In this document: piece after piece, positions 1-10,764 of the stretch
Layout of the letters: each line of letters begins with the position of its first letter
Position numbering within the stretch: the first letter of the stretch is position 1
Assembly (NCBI RefSeq): GCF_019801145.1
Contig: NZ_JAHVJQ010000010.1
Location: forward strand, 62,001 to 126,000
Reading direction: 5' to 3'
Source: Leisingera aquaemixtae
GTDB taxonomy: Bacteria > Pseudomonadota > Alphaproteobacteria > Rhodobacterales > Rhodobacteraceae
DNA length: 64,000 nucleotides
The notes under the pieces: model-generated
Databases searched by the model: none
Seen by the model: only the letters and a program-made list of their open reading frames with translations
Told to the model about the DNA's origin: nothing
Translations under genes and position numbers: made by a program

Positions 1-565
1 CCTCTGCGTCGATGGAGATCACGTTGCAGGCGGCGCGGCGGTCGACTTCCTCCTGGCTCATGGCGCGGACGCCGTACTGGGCGATGCGGATGCCATCCTC
101 CTCGGCCAGCAGCTGCATCACTGAGGCGTGGGAGTGGCGTTCGTCCTGATAGGCCTTGCGCAGATCGGCGTGGGCGTCGATCTGGACGATGCCGACGGGG
201 CGGCCCAATGCCCGCGCAACGCCGCGCACCGCACCGTAGCTGAGTGCGTGCTCGCCGCCCAGCGTCACCGGCACCGCGCCTGCGGCCACGGCGGCCTCGG
301 TGCGGGCGGCGATGCGCTCCATCACCTGGGGCAGTGGGCCAGTGCAGTCGACGGCGTCCTGAGTCACGATGCCCGCGGCGCAGGGTTCAGCATCGCGGTA
401 GAGGCGTTCCAGCTCGACGCTGGCCTCAAGAATGGCCTCCGGGCCGCCCTCCGTGCCGCCGCCGTAGGAGACGGTGCGCTCCAGCGGCACCGGAATCACC
501 CGGAAGCGGGCGGTGGCTGGATCGCGTTCGGCGTCGCTCAGTTCGCCTTCGAGGAAGTAGGTCAT
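1..565 (-). CDS. speB: Agmatinase family ureohydrolase (partial, 3' end outside window)
   Basis: Hydrolyses agmatine to putrescine and urea in the cytoplasm. Only the first ~188 codons are in the window. The translation shows the ureohydrolase metal-site signature DAHADLRKAY and an upstream VTLGGEHALSYG segment, which supply the His and Asp ligands of the Mn2+ pair in this family. The start is the ATG at 565; it overlaps the TGA of the preceding nspC gene (ATGA), implying translational coupling. It is the last visible gene of the speA > synthase > nspC > speB operon, so the operon can make both agmatine and putrescine. An arginase or guanidinobutyrase is possible from sequence alone, but speA in the same operon favours agmatinase. 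Confidence 0.85.
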   Translation of the reverse strand, partial: MTYFLEGELSDAERDPATARFRVIPVPLERTVSYGGGTEGGPEAILEASVELERLYRDAEPCAAGIVTQDAVDCTGPLPQVMERIAARTEAAVAAGAVPVTLGGEHALSYGAVRGVARALGRPVGIVQIDAHADLRKAYQDERHSHASVMQLLAEEDGIRIAQYGVRAMSQEEVDRRAACNVISIDAE

Positions 566-1734
566 GACAGGCGGTCCTTGAAATCGTCATAGGAGGGGGT
601 GCGCAGGAGTTTCAGCGCGTCGGTATCGGAGTTCCACAGCGCAATTGCGGGCAGGGGAACGCCGTTGAAGGTGTTGGTCTTGACCATCGAGTAATGCGAC
701 TGGTCGAGGAAGGCGATGCGGTCGCCGGGCTGCGGCGGGGTTGCAAAGCCGTAATCGCCGATCACATCGCCCGCCAGGCAGGACGGCCCGCCCAGCCGGT
801 GCGGCGGCACGTCTGTGACTTCGCCCAAGAGGTCGGGGCGGTAGGGGGCCTCGATCACGTCGGGCATGTGGCAGGTGGCGGAGATATCGGTGATCGCTAG
901 CGGCATGCTGTTTTCCGCCACATCCAGGATCTCGCCCACCAGGATGCCGGAATGCAGCGCCACCGCCTCGCCCGGCTCGATGAAGACCTCGACGCCGTAG
1001 GTTTCGCGGATATGGCGGATCAGGGCGATCAGCCCGTCGCGGTTGTAGTCCGGCATGGTGATGTGGTGGCCGCCGCCGAGGTTGATCCATTTCAGCTGCT
1101 TGAGGCGGCCGCCCATTTTCTCTTCCAGCGCGGCAAAGGTGCGCTGCAGCGGCTCGAACAGCTGTTCGCAGAGCGTGTGCATGTGCAGGCCTTCGACGCC
1201 GTCCCAGTCCTGATCGTTCAGCTGCGACACCGGCGTGCCGAGGCGCGAGCAGGGGGCGGTGGGGTCGTATTTCTCGTTCCATCCTTCGGAATGCTCCGGG
1301 TTCACGCGCAGGCCGATGGAGATGCTCTCGCCTTTCGCGCGGGCGTCGGCGATCAGCGGCGCAAAGCGGCGGTGCTGGGCCGGGGAGTTGAAGATCAGGT
1401 GATCCGACAGGCGGATGATTTCCGGCAGGTCGTCTGCCTTGAAGCCGGCGGAATAGGTGGTGACCTCACCGCCGAATTCCTCGCGCGCCAGCCGCGCCTC
1501 GTACAGGCCGGAGGCACAGGTGCCGGACAGGTAGCGCCGCACCAGCGGAGCCACGGCAAACATGGAGAACGCCTTGAGCGCCAAGAGGACGTTGGCACCG
1601 GAGGCATCCGCGACCTGTTTCAGGATCGTCAGGTTGCGCTCCACTGCGACCTCATCCACCACAAAACAAGGGGAGGGCACGCGGTACAGGTCAAATTTAG
1701 CGAAGCTGTCGGTAGAAAGCGCTTTGATGTCCAT
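562..1734 (-). CDS. nspC: Carboxynorspermidine/carboxyspermidine decarboxylase
   Basis: PLP-dependent fold III decarboxylase (390 aa) that removes CO2 from carboxyspermidine or carboxynorspermidine to give spermidine or norspermidine. The likely PLP lysine is Lys54 in LLALKAFS. The glycine-rich phosphate loop NLGGGHHIT, the FIEPGEAVAL segment and a C-terminal CLAGDVIGDYGF block are all typical of NspC. The start ATG at 1734 gives the normal family length. It lies 144 nt downstream of the carboxy(nor)spermidine synthase gene and overlaps speB by 4 nt. With aspartate semialdehyde as aminopropyl donor this is the alternative spermidine route, which replaces the SAM-dependent SpeD/SpeE pair. Spermidine is the expected product because the operon makes putrescine. 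Confidence 0.92.
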   Translation of the reverse strand: MDIKALSTDSFAKFDLYRVPSPCFVVDEVAVERNLTILKQVADASGANVLLALKAFSMFAVAPLVRRYLSGTCASGLYEARLAREEFGGEVTTYSAGFKADDLPEIIRLSDHLIFNSPAQHRRFAPLIADARAKGESISIGLRVNPEHSEGWNEKYDPTAPCSRLGTPVSQLNDQDWDGVEGLHMHTLCEQLFEPLQRTFAALEEKMGGRLKQLKWINLGGGHHITMPDYNRDGLIALIRHIRETYGVEVFIEPGEAVALHSGILVGEILDVAENSMPLAITDISATCHMPDVIEAPYRPDLLGEVTDVPPHRLGGPSCLAGDVIGDYGFATPPQPGDRIAFLDQSHYSMVKTNTFNGVPLPAIALWNSDTDALKLLRTPSYDDFKDRLS

Positions 1735-1804
1735 GGGTTTCTCTGATCCAGAGGCCCGGTAAGCACAACAGAGCTGAGCGGCTGCCCGGGCGGGGGCGGA
1801 ACGC

Positions 1805-1822
1805 GCCCGCCGTGGGGCGGGC
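1805..1822. other. Perfect 7-bp hairpin in the synthase-nspC gap
   Basis: GCCCGCC (1805-1811) and GGCGGGC (1816-1822) form a perfect stem around GTGG. It sits in the 144-nt gap between two genes of the polyamine operon. There is no U-tract, so it is more likely an intercistronic RNA structure than a terminator. Function unknown. Confidence 0.25.
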
Positions 1823-1878
1823 AGGCGCGTGCCAGCCGCTTGCGCGACTGGCGTTTGTGCAAGGAAAGCCGAAGCTGA

Positions 1879-3090
<1,212 letters not shown>

Positions 3091-3166
3091 ATGTTTGTTC
3101 CTTTGCAGAAGGGGCCGAGACCCCGGTGTTCCGATGTGCCCCTGGGTCGTCTTCCGGGGGGCGGCT

Positions 3167-5056
3167 TCAGTCGAAATAGGTGCTGCCGGCAAGGCTGTCC
3201 TTGTAGGCGGCAATCATCTGGCGGCGCTCCGCGGCGTTGACCTTGCCGGATTTCACGGCGCGCTCCACCCGCTTGCGGAAGGTCTCCAGGCACTGGCGCG
3301 GGTCGTATTCGACATAGGACAGCACCTCAGCGATGGTATCGGCCTCGGTCTCGTGCTCGATATCAAAGCCGCCCTGGCCGTCCAGAGAGATGGTGACCAC
3401 GTTGGCATCGCCAAACAGGTTGTGCAAGTCGCCGAGCGTTTCCTGGTAGGCGCCGACAAAGAACACGCCGATCAGGTAATGCTCATCCTCGCGCAGGTCA
3501 TGCACCGGCAGCGCATTGGATGTTCCGTCGGCGAGGATGAAGTGATCCAGCTTGCCGTCGCTGTCGCAGGTGATGTCGGTGATCATCGCGTTGCGGGCGG
3601 GGGCCTCGTTCAGGCGCTGCAGCGGCATCATCGGGTGCAGCTGGTCGATCGCCCAGACATCCGGCAGTGACTGGAACAGCGAGAAGTTGCCCTGGTAGTG
3701 GTCGGTGAAGGCGCCAAGGGCGCTGGCGGCCTCTGTCAGGCTGTCGTCGCCGCGGGCAGCGGATTTGAACAGGCCGGCCAGATACAGGAAGCCCTGTTCG
3801 GCGCGCGACAGCTGCTCCAGCCCGATCTGGCCGCGGCGGAACAGCGCCCGCAGCTCGTCCCGGTAATAGATCGCGTCGTTCAGCGCCTCCTGGAAGCGCG
3901 GTGCGCCGATATAGGCCTCTACCGCCATGAGGTCGGAGACCAGGTGGTGGTCGTCGGGCTGCACCTCCGGTTTCTGCGGCGCATCGTACAGCGTGGCGCC
4001 CAGCACCTCGAAGATGAAGATCGAGGAATGCGCCACCACGAAGCGGCCGCTTTCGGTGACGATGGTGGGGTGGGGCAGACCCGCCTCATCCAGCGCATAG
4101 CGGACGGTTTCGACGATATTGGTGCAGTATTCGTTGACGGTGTAGTTGACCGAGTTGTCGTCCGGGCGGCGGGCGCCGGTGTAGTCGACGCCCAGGCCGC
4201 CGCCGAGGTCCATATGGGTCAGCGGCGCGCCCATGCGGGTGAGTTCCACAAAGAATCGGCAGGCCTCATCCGCGGCGCGGCGGATGTCGAAGATGTTGGG
4301 CACCTGGCTGCCCAGGTGGCTGTGCTGCAGCACCAGGCAGTCGAGGAAGCCGCTGTCGCGCAGGCGGCCCATCAGCGTCACCAGATCATGGGCGCCGAGC
4401 CCAAAGGTGGAGCGGTCGCCGGAGCTGGCCTGCCATTTGCCGGTGACGCGCTCGGTCAGCTTGACCCGCACGCCCAGAAGCGGCCGGATGTCCAGATCCT
4501 CCGCCACCCGGCGGATGATGTCGAACTCCTCAAGTGTTTCGATCACGATCACCGTGTTGTGGCCCAGCTTGCGCGACAGGATCGCCAGCCGGATAAAGGC
4601 CTCATCCTTGGAGCCGTTGCAGATCAGCAGCGCGTCCTCAGGAAGGGGCTGCGACAGGGCAATCATCAGCTCCGGCTTGGAGCCGGCCTCCAGCCCGTAA
4701 TTGAACTGCTGGCCCGCGGTCATCAGGTGGCCGATCACCTCGGCCTGCTGGTTCACCTTGATCGGGAACACGCCGCGGTAGCGGCCCTTGTAGCCCGCGG
4801 CCTCAATCGCTCCGTTGAAGGCGTCATGCAGCTGTGTCAGCGACTGTTCCAAGAACTGCTGCACCCGCAGCACCACTGGGGCAGAGATGCCGCGCGCCTC
4901 GATTGCCGCGATGACCTCCGGCAGCGGGGTCGGCTTGGCGCCGGGCGCCTGCGGCAGCCGCAGCGCCACGGCACCGTCCGGGGTCACTTCCAGCATGCCG
5001 CTGCCCCAGGCGTCGAGGCCATAGAGGCCCTCGAATGTCTCCGCGCCGCCGCTCAT
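3167..5056 (-). CDS. speA: Biosynthetic arginine decarboxylase
   Basis: Decarboxylates L-arginine to agmatine, the first step of the putrescine branch encoded by this operon. It is 629 aa, close to SpeA of enterobacteria (about 658 aa). The PLP lysine is Lys100 in GVFPIKVNQQ. Other SpeA marks are GLEAGSKPEL, LQHSHLGSQVPN, MDLGGGLGVDY and the late ESGRFVVAHSS segment. It is the first gene of the minus-strand polyamine operon. The next gene starts 76 nt downstream, and agmatinase is encoded at the operon end, so the two enzymes act in sequence. A separate agmatine deiminase gene (60449-61507) could compete for the same agmatine. Confidence 0.95.
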   Translation of the reverse strand: MSGGAETFEGLYGLDAWGSGMLEVTPDGAVALRLPQAPGAKPTPLPEVIAAIEARGISAPVVLRVQQFLEQSLTQLHDAFNGAIEAAGYKGRYRGVFPIKVNQQAEVIGHLMTAGQQFNYGLEAGSKPELMIALSQPLPEDALLICNGSKDEAFIRLAILSRKLGHNTVIVIETLEEFDIIRRVAEDLDIRPLLGVRVKLTERVTGKWQASSGDRSTFGLGAHDLVTLMGRLRDSGFLDCLVLQHSHLGSQVPNIFDIRRAADEACRFFVELTRMGAPLTHMDLGGGLGVDYTGARRPDDNSVNYTVNEYCTNIVETVRYALDEAGLPHPTIVTESGRFVVAHSSIFIFEVLGATLYDAPQKPEVQPDDHHLVSDLMAVEAYIGAPRFQEALNDAIYYRDELRALFRRGQIGLEQLSRAEQGFLYLAGLFKSAARGDDSLTEAASALGAFTDHYQGNFSLFQSLPDVWAIDQLHPMMPLQRLNEAPARNAMITDITCDSDGKLDHFILADGTSNALPVHDLREDEHYLIGVFFVGAYQETLGDLHNLFGDANVVTISLDGQGGFDIEHETEADTIAEVLSYVEYDPRQCLETFRKRVERAVKSGKVNAAERRQMIAAYKDSLAGSTYFD

Positions 5057-5423
5057 CGGATGCGCGCCTGTGCAGGGCGTTTCGGGAAATCTGAGAGGGG
5101 GAGGCGGTGCGGCATCGCGGGGCCTTTCTGTCCAGAGTTCGAGGGGCTGGGAGGTGCAAAGCTGACGGTTCGGGTCGAAGCCTTATCAGGTGCAGGACCG
5201 TGCGGTGGCCGCTTCCTTACAATCGGGGGTCCGCTGCATCAAGAGGTTTTCTGCAGACAGGCCGGTGATTTGCGCGCCTTCGCCGGGCGGCCGCAGCAGC
5301 TGGCTGCCGTGGCGGCAGCGAAATGGCGCATCTGGACTTTTGCAGCACGTGCCGGTAAGCCCCCCCTTGATTTTCAGCAAGCCTTCGCAGCCAGCCGAAT
5401 TCCATCTCATCAGAGGACAGGAA
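5057..5423. other. Divergent intergenic region speA / siderophore ABC
   Basis: 367 nt between two divergent start codons; it must hold promoters for both operons. I see no convincing ORF, RNA gene or riboswitch. A cobalamin riboswitch was looked for because of the FecCD-type transporter and its conserved blocks are not present. An SD-like AGGACAGGAA precedes the start at 5424. Confidence 0.5.
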
Positions 5424-6335
5424 ATGGCACATTGGAAGGTTTTGCAACTGGCGGCGCCGGTTTTTTTCGCCATGGCGGGTGCGGCATCGGCGCAAGGCGT
5501 GGCGGTGGAGACCGCGCGGGGCAGGGTGGACCTGCCTGAAATCCCTGAGAGAATCGTGGTTCTGGACGTGGCCGCGGCGGATACGCTGGACGCGCTTGGG
5601 GTGCAGCCCGTGGGCGTGCCGGCGCAGATGTTTGTGAGTTACCTGGACGATCTGCAGCAGGGGGCCGACTCCGTCGGCACGCTGTTTGAGCCGGATTTCG
5701 AGGCAATTGCCATGCTGGCGCCGGACCTGATCGTGGCGGGCGGGCGGTCCTCCACCCAAGTTGAGCCGCTGGCGGAGATCGCGCCAGCCATCGACATGAC
5801 GATCTGGGGCACCGATCTGGCCGCGCAGGCGCTGGCGCGATTGCGCACCTATGGGGAGCTGACGGGGCGCGCGGACCGGGCGGCGGAGCTGGAGGCGGCG
5901 TTCGAGGCCAAACTGGCAGAGGCCCGCGCGGCGGTGGCCGGGCGCGGCGATGCGCTGATCGTGATGACCAACGGGCCGAGGGTCTCGGCTTATGGGGCGC
6001 AGTCGCGGTTCGGCTGGCTGCATCAGGCGCTGGAACTGCCGGAGGCGGTGCCGGATCTGGATGCGCAGACCCATGGCGAGGCGGTCTCGTTCGAGTTCAT
6101 CGCCGCCGCCGATCCCGACTGGCTGATCGTTGTCGACCGGGCGGTGGCGCTGGGGCAGGGCAATCAGGCCGCCGCAGTGACGCTGGACAATGCGCTGGTA
6201 GCAGGAACCAAGGCCTGGTCGCAGGGCCGGGTGATCTATCTGAACCCGGCCAATATCTATGTTGCGGGCGGCGGCATCCAGTCGATGAGCGCGACACTGG
6301 ACGAAATCCGGGCCGGGTTTGCGTCAGGTGAGTGA
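5424..6335 (+). CDS. Iron-siderophore ABC transporter, periplasmic binding protein
   Basis: Periplasmic binding protein of the FatB/CeuA/YclQ type, 303 aa. An N-terminal signal peptide (about residues 1-23, ending ASAQG) is followed by a Fe3+-siderophore binding fold with RIVVLDVAAADTLDALG, the conserved opening of this family, and a long central helix (AELEAAFEAKLAEARAAV). It presumably delivers ferric siderophore to the two permeases encoded immediately downstream. The ATG at 5424 has AGAGGACAGGA upstream and gives a clean signal peptide; the reading frame continues upstream to 5190 without one. The stop overlaps the next start. The siderophore is unknown; petrobactin- or catechol-type importers are the closest organisational match. 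Confidence 0.85.
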   Translation: MAHWKVLQLAAPVFFAMAGAASAQGVAVETARGRVDLPEIPERIVVLDVAAADTLDALGVQPVGVPAQMFVSYLDDLQQGADSVGTLFEPDFEAIAMLAPDLIVAGGRSSTQVEPLAEIAPAIDMTIWGTDLAAQALARLRTYGELTGRADRAAELEAAFEAKLAEARAAVAGRGDALIVMTNGPRVSAYGAQSRFGWLHQALELPEAVPDLDAQTHGEAVSFEFIAAADPDWLIVVDRAVALGQGNQAAAVTLDNALVAGTKAWSQGRVIYLNPANIYVAGGGIQSMSATLDEIRAGFASGE

Positions 6336-7314
6336 CCCCGCCGTTTCCCAAGCGCGCGCACCGCGCCGCCGGCTGCTGCTGGTGGCAGTGCTCTTGGTGC
6401 CGCTGGCACTGGTCAGCCTGCTGGTGGGGGCCGGGCCGCTGCCGCTGGGCACGCTGCTGAGCGACCCGCAGGCGCTGCAGGTGCTGGCGGTCAGCCGTAT
6501 CCCGCGCACCGCTGCGGTGCTGCTGACCGGCGCCGCGATGGCAGTGGCAGGCGTCATCATGCAGCTTTTGGTGCGCAACAGGTTTGTCGAGCCGGGCACC
6601 ACCGGCACCAGCGAGGCAGCGATGCTGGGCCTGCTGGCGGTGACGCTGCTGGCGCCCGGCGCGCCGATTCTGGTCAAGATGCTGGCCGCCGCCGGGGCGG
6701 CGCTGGCGGGCACCGGGGTCTTCATGCTGCTGGCCCGCCGCATCCCGCCGCATCAGGTGCTGCTGATCCCGCTGTCGGGGCTGGTCTATGGCGGGCTGCT
6801 GATGGCCTGCGCCACCTTCATCGCCATCGAGGCCGGGCTGCTGCAATACCTTGGCGTCTGGATGAGCGGCGAGTTTTCCGGCATTCTGGCGGGCCGGTAT
6901 GAGCTGCTGTGGCTGGCAGGCGGGCTGGCGCTGCTAGCCTATTTTGCCGCCGATCAGTTCACCATTGCCGGACTGGGCCGGGATGTCAGCCTGAACCTGG
7001 GTCTGCGCTACGGGCGGGTGCTGGGGTTCGGCATTGTCACCGTGTCGCTGGTGTCGTCCCTGGTGATCGTAACGGTTGGGATGCTGCCCTTTATCGGCTT
7101 GGTGGTGCCCAATCTGGTGTCGCGGCTGATGGGCGACAACCTGCGCGAAAGCCTGCCAGTGGTGGCCGCTGCCGGGGCCGGGCTGCTCTTGGTCTGCGAT
7201 ATTCTGGGGCGCGTGCTGCGCTACCCGTATGAGATCCCGGCCGGCACCGTTTTCGGCATCTTCGGGGCAGCGGTATTCTTGTATCTTCTGCTGGGGCGGC
7301 AGGCCAATGGCTGA
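6328..7314 (+). CDS. Siderophore ABC transporter permease 1 (FecCD family)
   Basis: Polytopic inner-membrane permease of the FecCD/BtuC type, about 328 aa, with some eight to ten hydrophobic segments beginning RRLLLVAVLLVPLALVSLLV. The conserved cytoplasmic coupling region is visible around MLPFIGLVVPNLVSRLMG, where family members contact the ATPase. The start is uncertain: GTG at 6328 overlaps the previous stop (GTGAGTGA), while TTG at 6319 is three codons earlier. I prefer the GTG because of coupling. The gene overlaps the second permease by 8 nt. Confidence 0.85.
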   Translation: MSDPAVSQARAPRRRLLLVAVLLVPLALVSLLVGAGPLPLGTLLSDPQALQVLAVSRIPRTAAVLLTGAAMAVAGVIMQLLVRNRFVEPGTTGTSEAAMLGLLAVTLLAPGAPILVKMLAAAGAALAGTGVFMLLARRIPPHQVLLIPLSGLVYGGLLMACATFIAIEAGLLQYLGVWMSGEFSGILAGRYELLWLAGGLALLAYFAADQFTIAGLGRDVSLNLGLRYGRVLGFGIVTVSLVSSLVIVTVGMLPFIGLVVPNLVSRLMGDNLRESLPVVAAAGAGLLLVCDILGRVLRYPYEIPAGTVFGIFGAAVFLYLLLGRQANG

Positions 7315-8251
7315 CCGGCGGCTGATCGCGCTGGGTTGCCTGCTGGCGGCGGCGGCGGCGCTGTTCCTGTTCTGGGGCTTGCGCGGTCCGACCGCCTATA
7401 TTCTGGAATTGCGGCTGGTTAAACTGGCGGCTTTGCTGGCGGTCGGCGCCTCTGCCGGGGTGGCGACGGTACTGTTCCAGACCATCAGCCAGAACCGCAT
7501 CCTGACGCCCTCGATCATGGGCTTTGATGCGCTGTTTCTGCTGCTGCAGACCGGGCTGGTGGCGGGTCTGGGGGCTGCCGGGGCCAGCCGGATCAGCGGC
7601 CTGCCGGGGTTCGCGCTGGAGACCGCGGTGATGCTGGGCGCAGCGTTGGTGCTGTTCACCAGCCTGCTGGGCCGTACCCGACACGACATCCAGCTGATGG
7701 TGCTGGCGGGCGTGGTGCTGGGGGTGATGTTCCGCACCCTGACGGTCTTTTTGCAGCGGCTGATGGAGCCGTCGGAATTCACCATGGTCGAGGCGCGGAT
7801 GTTTGCCCAGTTCAGCGGCATCGACCGCTCCGCGCTGATGGCGGGACTGGGGCTGATGGCGCTGGCGGGCCTGTGGCTGGTCCGCAACCACCAAGTGCTG
7901 GACGTGGCCGCTCTGGGCCGTACGCCGGCGCGCAGCCTTGGCGTGGCCTACGACGGGCTGCAACTGCGGGTGCTGTGTCTGATTGCGGCGTTGGTCTCAG
8001 TCGCGACGGCGCTGGTGGGACCGCTGGCCTTTCTCGGCCTTCTAGTCACCAGCCTCGCCCACAGCCTGATGCAGAGCCACCGTCACGCGCTGCTCTTGCC
8101 CGCGGCGGCGCTGATCGGGGCGCTGATCCTGGTGTCGGGCCAGACCGTGTTTGAACGCCTGCTGCATCTGCAATCCACCCTGGCGGTTGTCATCGAGTTC
8201 TGCGGCGGATTGTTGTTCCTGGTCCTGCTGGTGAAAGGAAAAATCCGGTGA
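7307..8251 (+). CDS. Siderophore ABC transporter permease 2 (FecCD family)
   Basis: Second FecCD-type permease, 314 aa, expected to pair with the preceding one in a heterodimeric channel, as in CeuBC/YclNO systems. It starts at ATG 7307 (MADRRLIALG) inside the end of permease 1. Multiple transmembrane helices are evident, and the late VGPLAFLGLLVTSLAHSLMQ segment matches the family's conserved cytoplasmic loop, with Ala-His replacing the more usual Pro-His. The last codons overlap the ATPase start (GTGA). Confidence 0.85.
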   Translation: MADRRLIALGCLLAAAAALFLFWGLRGPTAYILELRLVKLAALLAVGASAGVATVLFQTISQNRILTPSIMGFDALFLLLQTGLVAGLGAAGASRISGLPGFALETAVMLGAALVLFTSLLGRTRHDIQLMVLAGVVLGVMFRTLTVFLQRLMEPSEFTMVEARMFAQFSGIDRSALMAGLGLMALAGLWLVRNHQVLDVAALGRTPARSLGVAYDGLQLRVLCLIAALVSVATALVGPLAFLGLLVTSLAHSLMQSHRHALLLPAAALIGALILVSGQTVFERLLHLQSTLAVVIEFCGGLLFLVLLVKGKIR

Positions 8252-9006
8252 TTCAAGTCTCGAACCTCAGCTTTGGTCCGGCGGCGAACCCTATTTTGCA
8301 AGGCATAGATGCCGAGATCCCCGCAGGCCGGGTGACAGCGCTGATCGGCCCCAACGGCGCGGGGAAATCGACGCTGCTGAAGCTGATCGCCCGGCAGCTG
8401 ACGGCCAGCAGCGGCCGTATCCGCATGGACGGGATGGACTTGGCGCAGACGGTGCCCGCGCAGCTGGCGTGCAAGATGGCTGTGGTGGCGCAGCATCTGA
8501 GCGTTGCCAGCCGGGTGCGGGTGCGCGACCTGATCGGCTTTGGCCGCTGGCCGCACAGCGCGGGGCGGCTGGGGGTGGCCGATCATGCGGCCATTGCGAA
8601 TGCGGTTGAGCTGTTTGATCTGGGAGATTTGCAGACGCGGTTCCTGGATGAGCTGTCGGGCGGCCAGCGGCAGCGGGCCTTTATCGCCATGGCCTATGTC
8701 CAGGACACGGACTGGCTGCTGCTGGACGAGCCGCTTAACAACCTCGACCTGCACCACGCCCGCAACCTGATGGCGCAGCTGCGGCATCTGACGGAGCTGC
8801 AGGGCAGGGGCATCGTGATCGTAGTGCATGATCTGAACTATGCGATCAGCTGGTCCGATCATGTGGTGGCGCTGCGAGACGGGAAAGTGGCCTTTCAAGG
8901 TCCGGTGGCAGCGGCAGCCACCGCCGAGCGCCTGAGCGCGCTCTATCAGACGCCGGTGGCAATCACCCGGCTGGGCGGCCAGCCCTTTGCCCAGTATCAC
9001 CGCTAG
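8248..9006 (+). CDS. Siderophore ABC transporter ATP-binding protein
   Basis: FepC/YclP-type ATPase, 252 aa. Walker A is GPNGAGKST (residues 34-42), the ABC signature is LSGGQRQRAF, Walker B is WLLLDEPLNNLD and the switch histidine is in VVHDLNYAI. It energises the importer formed with the two upstream permeases and the binding protein. The start is GTG at 8248, overlapping the permease stop. It is the last gene of the four-gene operon; the aldehyde dehydrogenase that follows has its own upstream region and belongs to the PQQ regulon. Confidence 0.92.
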   Translation: MIQVSNLSFGPAANPILQGIDAEIPAGRVTALIGPNGAGKSTLLKLIARQLTASSGRIRMDGMDLAQTVPAQLACKMAVVAQHLSVASRVRVRDLIGFGRWPHSAGRLGVADHAAIANAVELFDLGDLQTRFLDELSGGQRQRAFIAMAYVQDTDWLLLDEPLNNLDLHHARNLMAQLRHLTELQGRGIVIVVHDLNYAISWSDHVVALRDGKVAFQGPVAAAATAERLSALYQTPVAITRLGGQPFAQYHR

Positions 9007-9038
9007 CCAAGGGCGCCTCCCGCCCGGCGGCCGGCAGG

Positions 9039-9052
9039 GACTTTGGTCGAAT
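9039..9052 (+). promoter_or_regulatory. PQQ-locus repeated element, copy upstream of aldehyde dehydrogenase
   Basis: GACTTTGGTCGAAT, followed by ACCGC. This is one of six gapless copies of GAC[CT]WWNGKCSAAT found upstream of genes of the PQQ oxidation locus (also 15312, 17256, 21609, 26344, 26386). It lies 120 nt before the start codon and in the same orientation as the gene. It is a candidate binding site for the LuxR-type regulator encoded at 14559-15254. Confidence 0.55.
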
Positions 9053-9171
9053 ACCGCGGCTTTTGCCGATGGTCTAAGCCTTTAGGCAGCACCGGACCGA
9101 GTGCCTGCAATCGAAGGTGCATGGCCGCCAGTTCCGCTGCATTTCTTGGATCAATTCTTGGGAGGAATGGC

Positions 9172-10716
9172 ATGAACATCCACACGAACGGGCTGGCCAA
9201 CGCGGCACTGGACACGGCGCATCTGGGCGTCGATTTTCCGTTCAAGCCGCGTTATGGCAACTTTATCAACGGCGAATTCACCGAGCCCCGCTCGGGCCAG
9301 TATTTCGAAAACACCACTCCGATCACCGGCGATGTGATCTGCGAGATTGCCCGGTCCAACGCGGAGGATGTCGAGGCAGCCCTGGATGCGGCCCATGCGG
9401 CGTTTCCGGCCTGGGGCAAGACCTCGACCACCGAGCGCGCCAACATGCTGCTGAAGATCGCCGATATCATGGAGGAAAACACCCAGCTGCTGGCGGCGGC
9501 AGAGACGCTGGACAACGGCAAGCCGATCCGCGAGTCGATCCACGCCGACCTCGCTCTCTGTGTGGATCACTGGCGCTATTTCGCGGGCTGCATCCGCGCC
9601 GAGGAAGGCCATATCTCCGAAATTGACGCCGACACCTATGCCTATCACATTCCGGAACCGCTGGGCGTGGTCGGGCAGATCATCCCGTGGAATTTCCCGC
9701 TGCTGATGGCGGTGTGGAAGCTGGCGCCGGCGCTGGCGGCGGGCAACTGCGTGGTGCTGAAACCGGCGGAACAGACACCGGCCTCGATCATGGTGCTGGC
9801 GGAGCTGATCGCCGGAGTGCTGCCGGCAGGCGTCCTGAACATCGTCAACGGCTTCGGGCTGGAGGCGGGCAAGCCGCTGGCCTCGTCGAACCGGATCGCC
9901 AAGATTGCCTTTACTGGTGAGACCACCACCGGGCGGCTGATCATGCAGTATGCCAGCCAGAACCTGATTCCGGTGACGCTGGAGCTGGGCGGCAAGTCCC
10001 CGAACATCTTCTTTGAGGATGTGATGGCCGCCGATGACGCCTATTTCGACAAATGCTTGGAAGGCTTCACCATGTTTGCCCTGAACCAGGGCGAGGTCTG
10101 CACCTGCCCCAGCCGGGCGCTGATCCAGGAGTCGATCTACGACGACTTCATGGCCCGCGCCATCGAACGGGTGAAGGCGGTGAAGCAGGGCAACCCCCTG
10201 TCGATGGACACGATGATCGGCGCTCAGGCCTCGACCGAGCAGAAGGAGAAGATCGCCTCCTACCTGCAGCTGGGCAAGGATGAGGGCGCCGAGCTGCTGA
10301 CCGGCGGCAATGTCTCTGCCCTGGAAGGGCTGGAAGGCGGTAACTATATCGAGCCGACGGTGTTCAAGGGCCACAACAAGATGCGGATTTTCCAGGAGGA
10401 GATCTTTGGCCCGGTGCTGTCCGTCACCACCTTCAAGGACGACGCCGAGGCGCTTGAGATCGCCAATGACACGCTTTACGGGCTGGGCGCCGGCGTGTGG
10501 ACCCGCGACACCAACCGCGCCTTCCGCTTTGGCCGCGACATTCAGGCGGGCCGGGTCTGGACCAACTGCTATCACGCCTATCCGGCCCATGCGGCCTTTG
10601 GCGGCTACAAGCAGTCGGGCATCGGGCGGGAAACCCACAAAATGATGCTGGATCACTACCGGCAGACCAAGAACCTGCTGGTCAGCTACAGCCCCAATGC
10701 GCTGGGGTTCTTCTGA
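9172..10716 (+). CDS. NAD-dependent aldehyde dehydrogenase (acetaldehyde type, ExaC-like)
   Basis: Oxidises the aldehyde produced by the PQQ alcohol dehydrogenase to a carboxylate, probably acetaldehyde to acetate. It is 514 aa with the ALDH superfamily landmarks: [10 protein letters not shown], the nucleotide loop FTGETTTGR, general base Glu271 in LELGGKSPN and catalytic Cys310 in [11 protein letters not shown]. The start at 9172 has a strong GGAGGAA SD (9161-9167); the longer upstream frame has none. A copy of the PQQ-locus element lies 120 nt upstream. It is followed by an intrinsic terminator and then DUF779, an arrangement common for acetaldehyde dehydrogenases. In pseudomonads the equivalent enzyme ExaC works beside ExaA. 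Confidence 0.9.
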   Translation: MNIHTNGLANAALDTAHLGVDFPFKPRYGNFINGEFTEPRSGQYFENTTPITGDVICEIARSNAEDVEAALDAAHAAFPAWGKTSTTERANMLLKIADIMEENTQLLAAAETLDNGKPIRESIHADLALCVDHWRYFAGCIRAEEGHISEIDADTYAYHIPEPLGVVGQIIPWNFPLLMAVWKLAPALAAGNCVVLKPAEQTPASIMVLAELIAGVLPAGVLNIVNGFGLEAGKPLASSNRIAKIAFTGETTTGRLIMQYASQNLIPVTLELGGKSPNIFFEDVMAADDAYFDKCLEGFTMFALNQGEVCTCPSRALIQESIYDDFMARAIERVKAVKQGNPLSMDTMIGAQASTEQKEKIASYLQLGKDEGAELLTGGNVSALEGLEGGNYIEPTVFKGHNKMRIFQEEIFGPVLSVTTFKDDAEALEIANDTLYGLGAGVWTRDTNRAFRFGRDIQAGRVWTNCYHAYPAHAAFGGYKQSGIGRETHKMMLDHYRQTKNLLVSYSPNALGFF

Positions 10717-10732
10717 ACAGCCGTGTGACAGG

Positions 10733-10764
10733 CGGCCCCGGGTTTCCGGGGCCGTTTCTTTTTC
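10733..10764 (+). terminator. Rho-independent terminator after aldehyde dehydrogenase
   Basis: A perfect 9-bp stem, CGGCCCCGG (10733-10741) with CCGGGGCCG (10746-10754), encloses a GTTT loop and is followed by TTTCTTTTTC. It is the clearest intrinsic terminator in the window. It lies only 17 nt after the aldehyde dehydrogenase stop and 22 nt before the DUF779 start, so DUF779 is either expressed by read-through or from a promoter not recognised here. Confidence 0.85.

Noticed and set aside
5057-5423. Cobalamin riboswitch before the FecBCD-type operon
   Set aside because: The conserved cobalamin riboswitch blocks are not found in the region.
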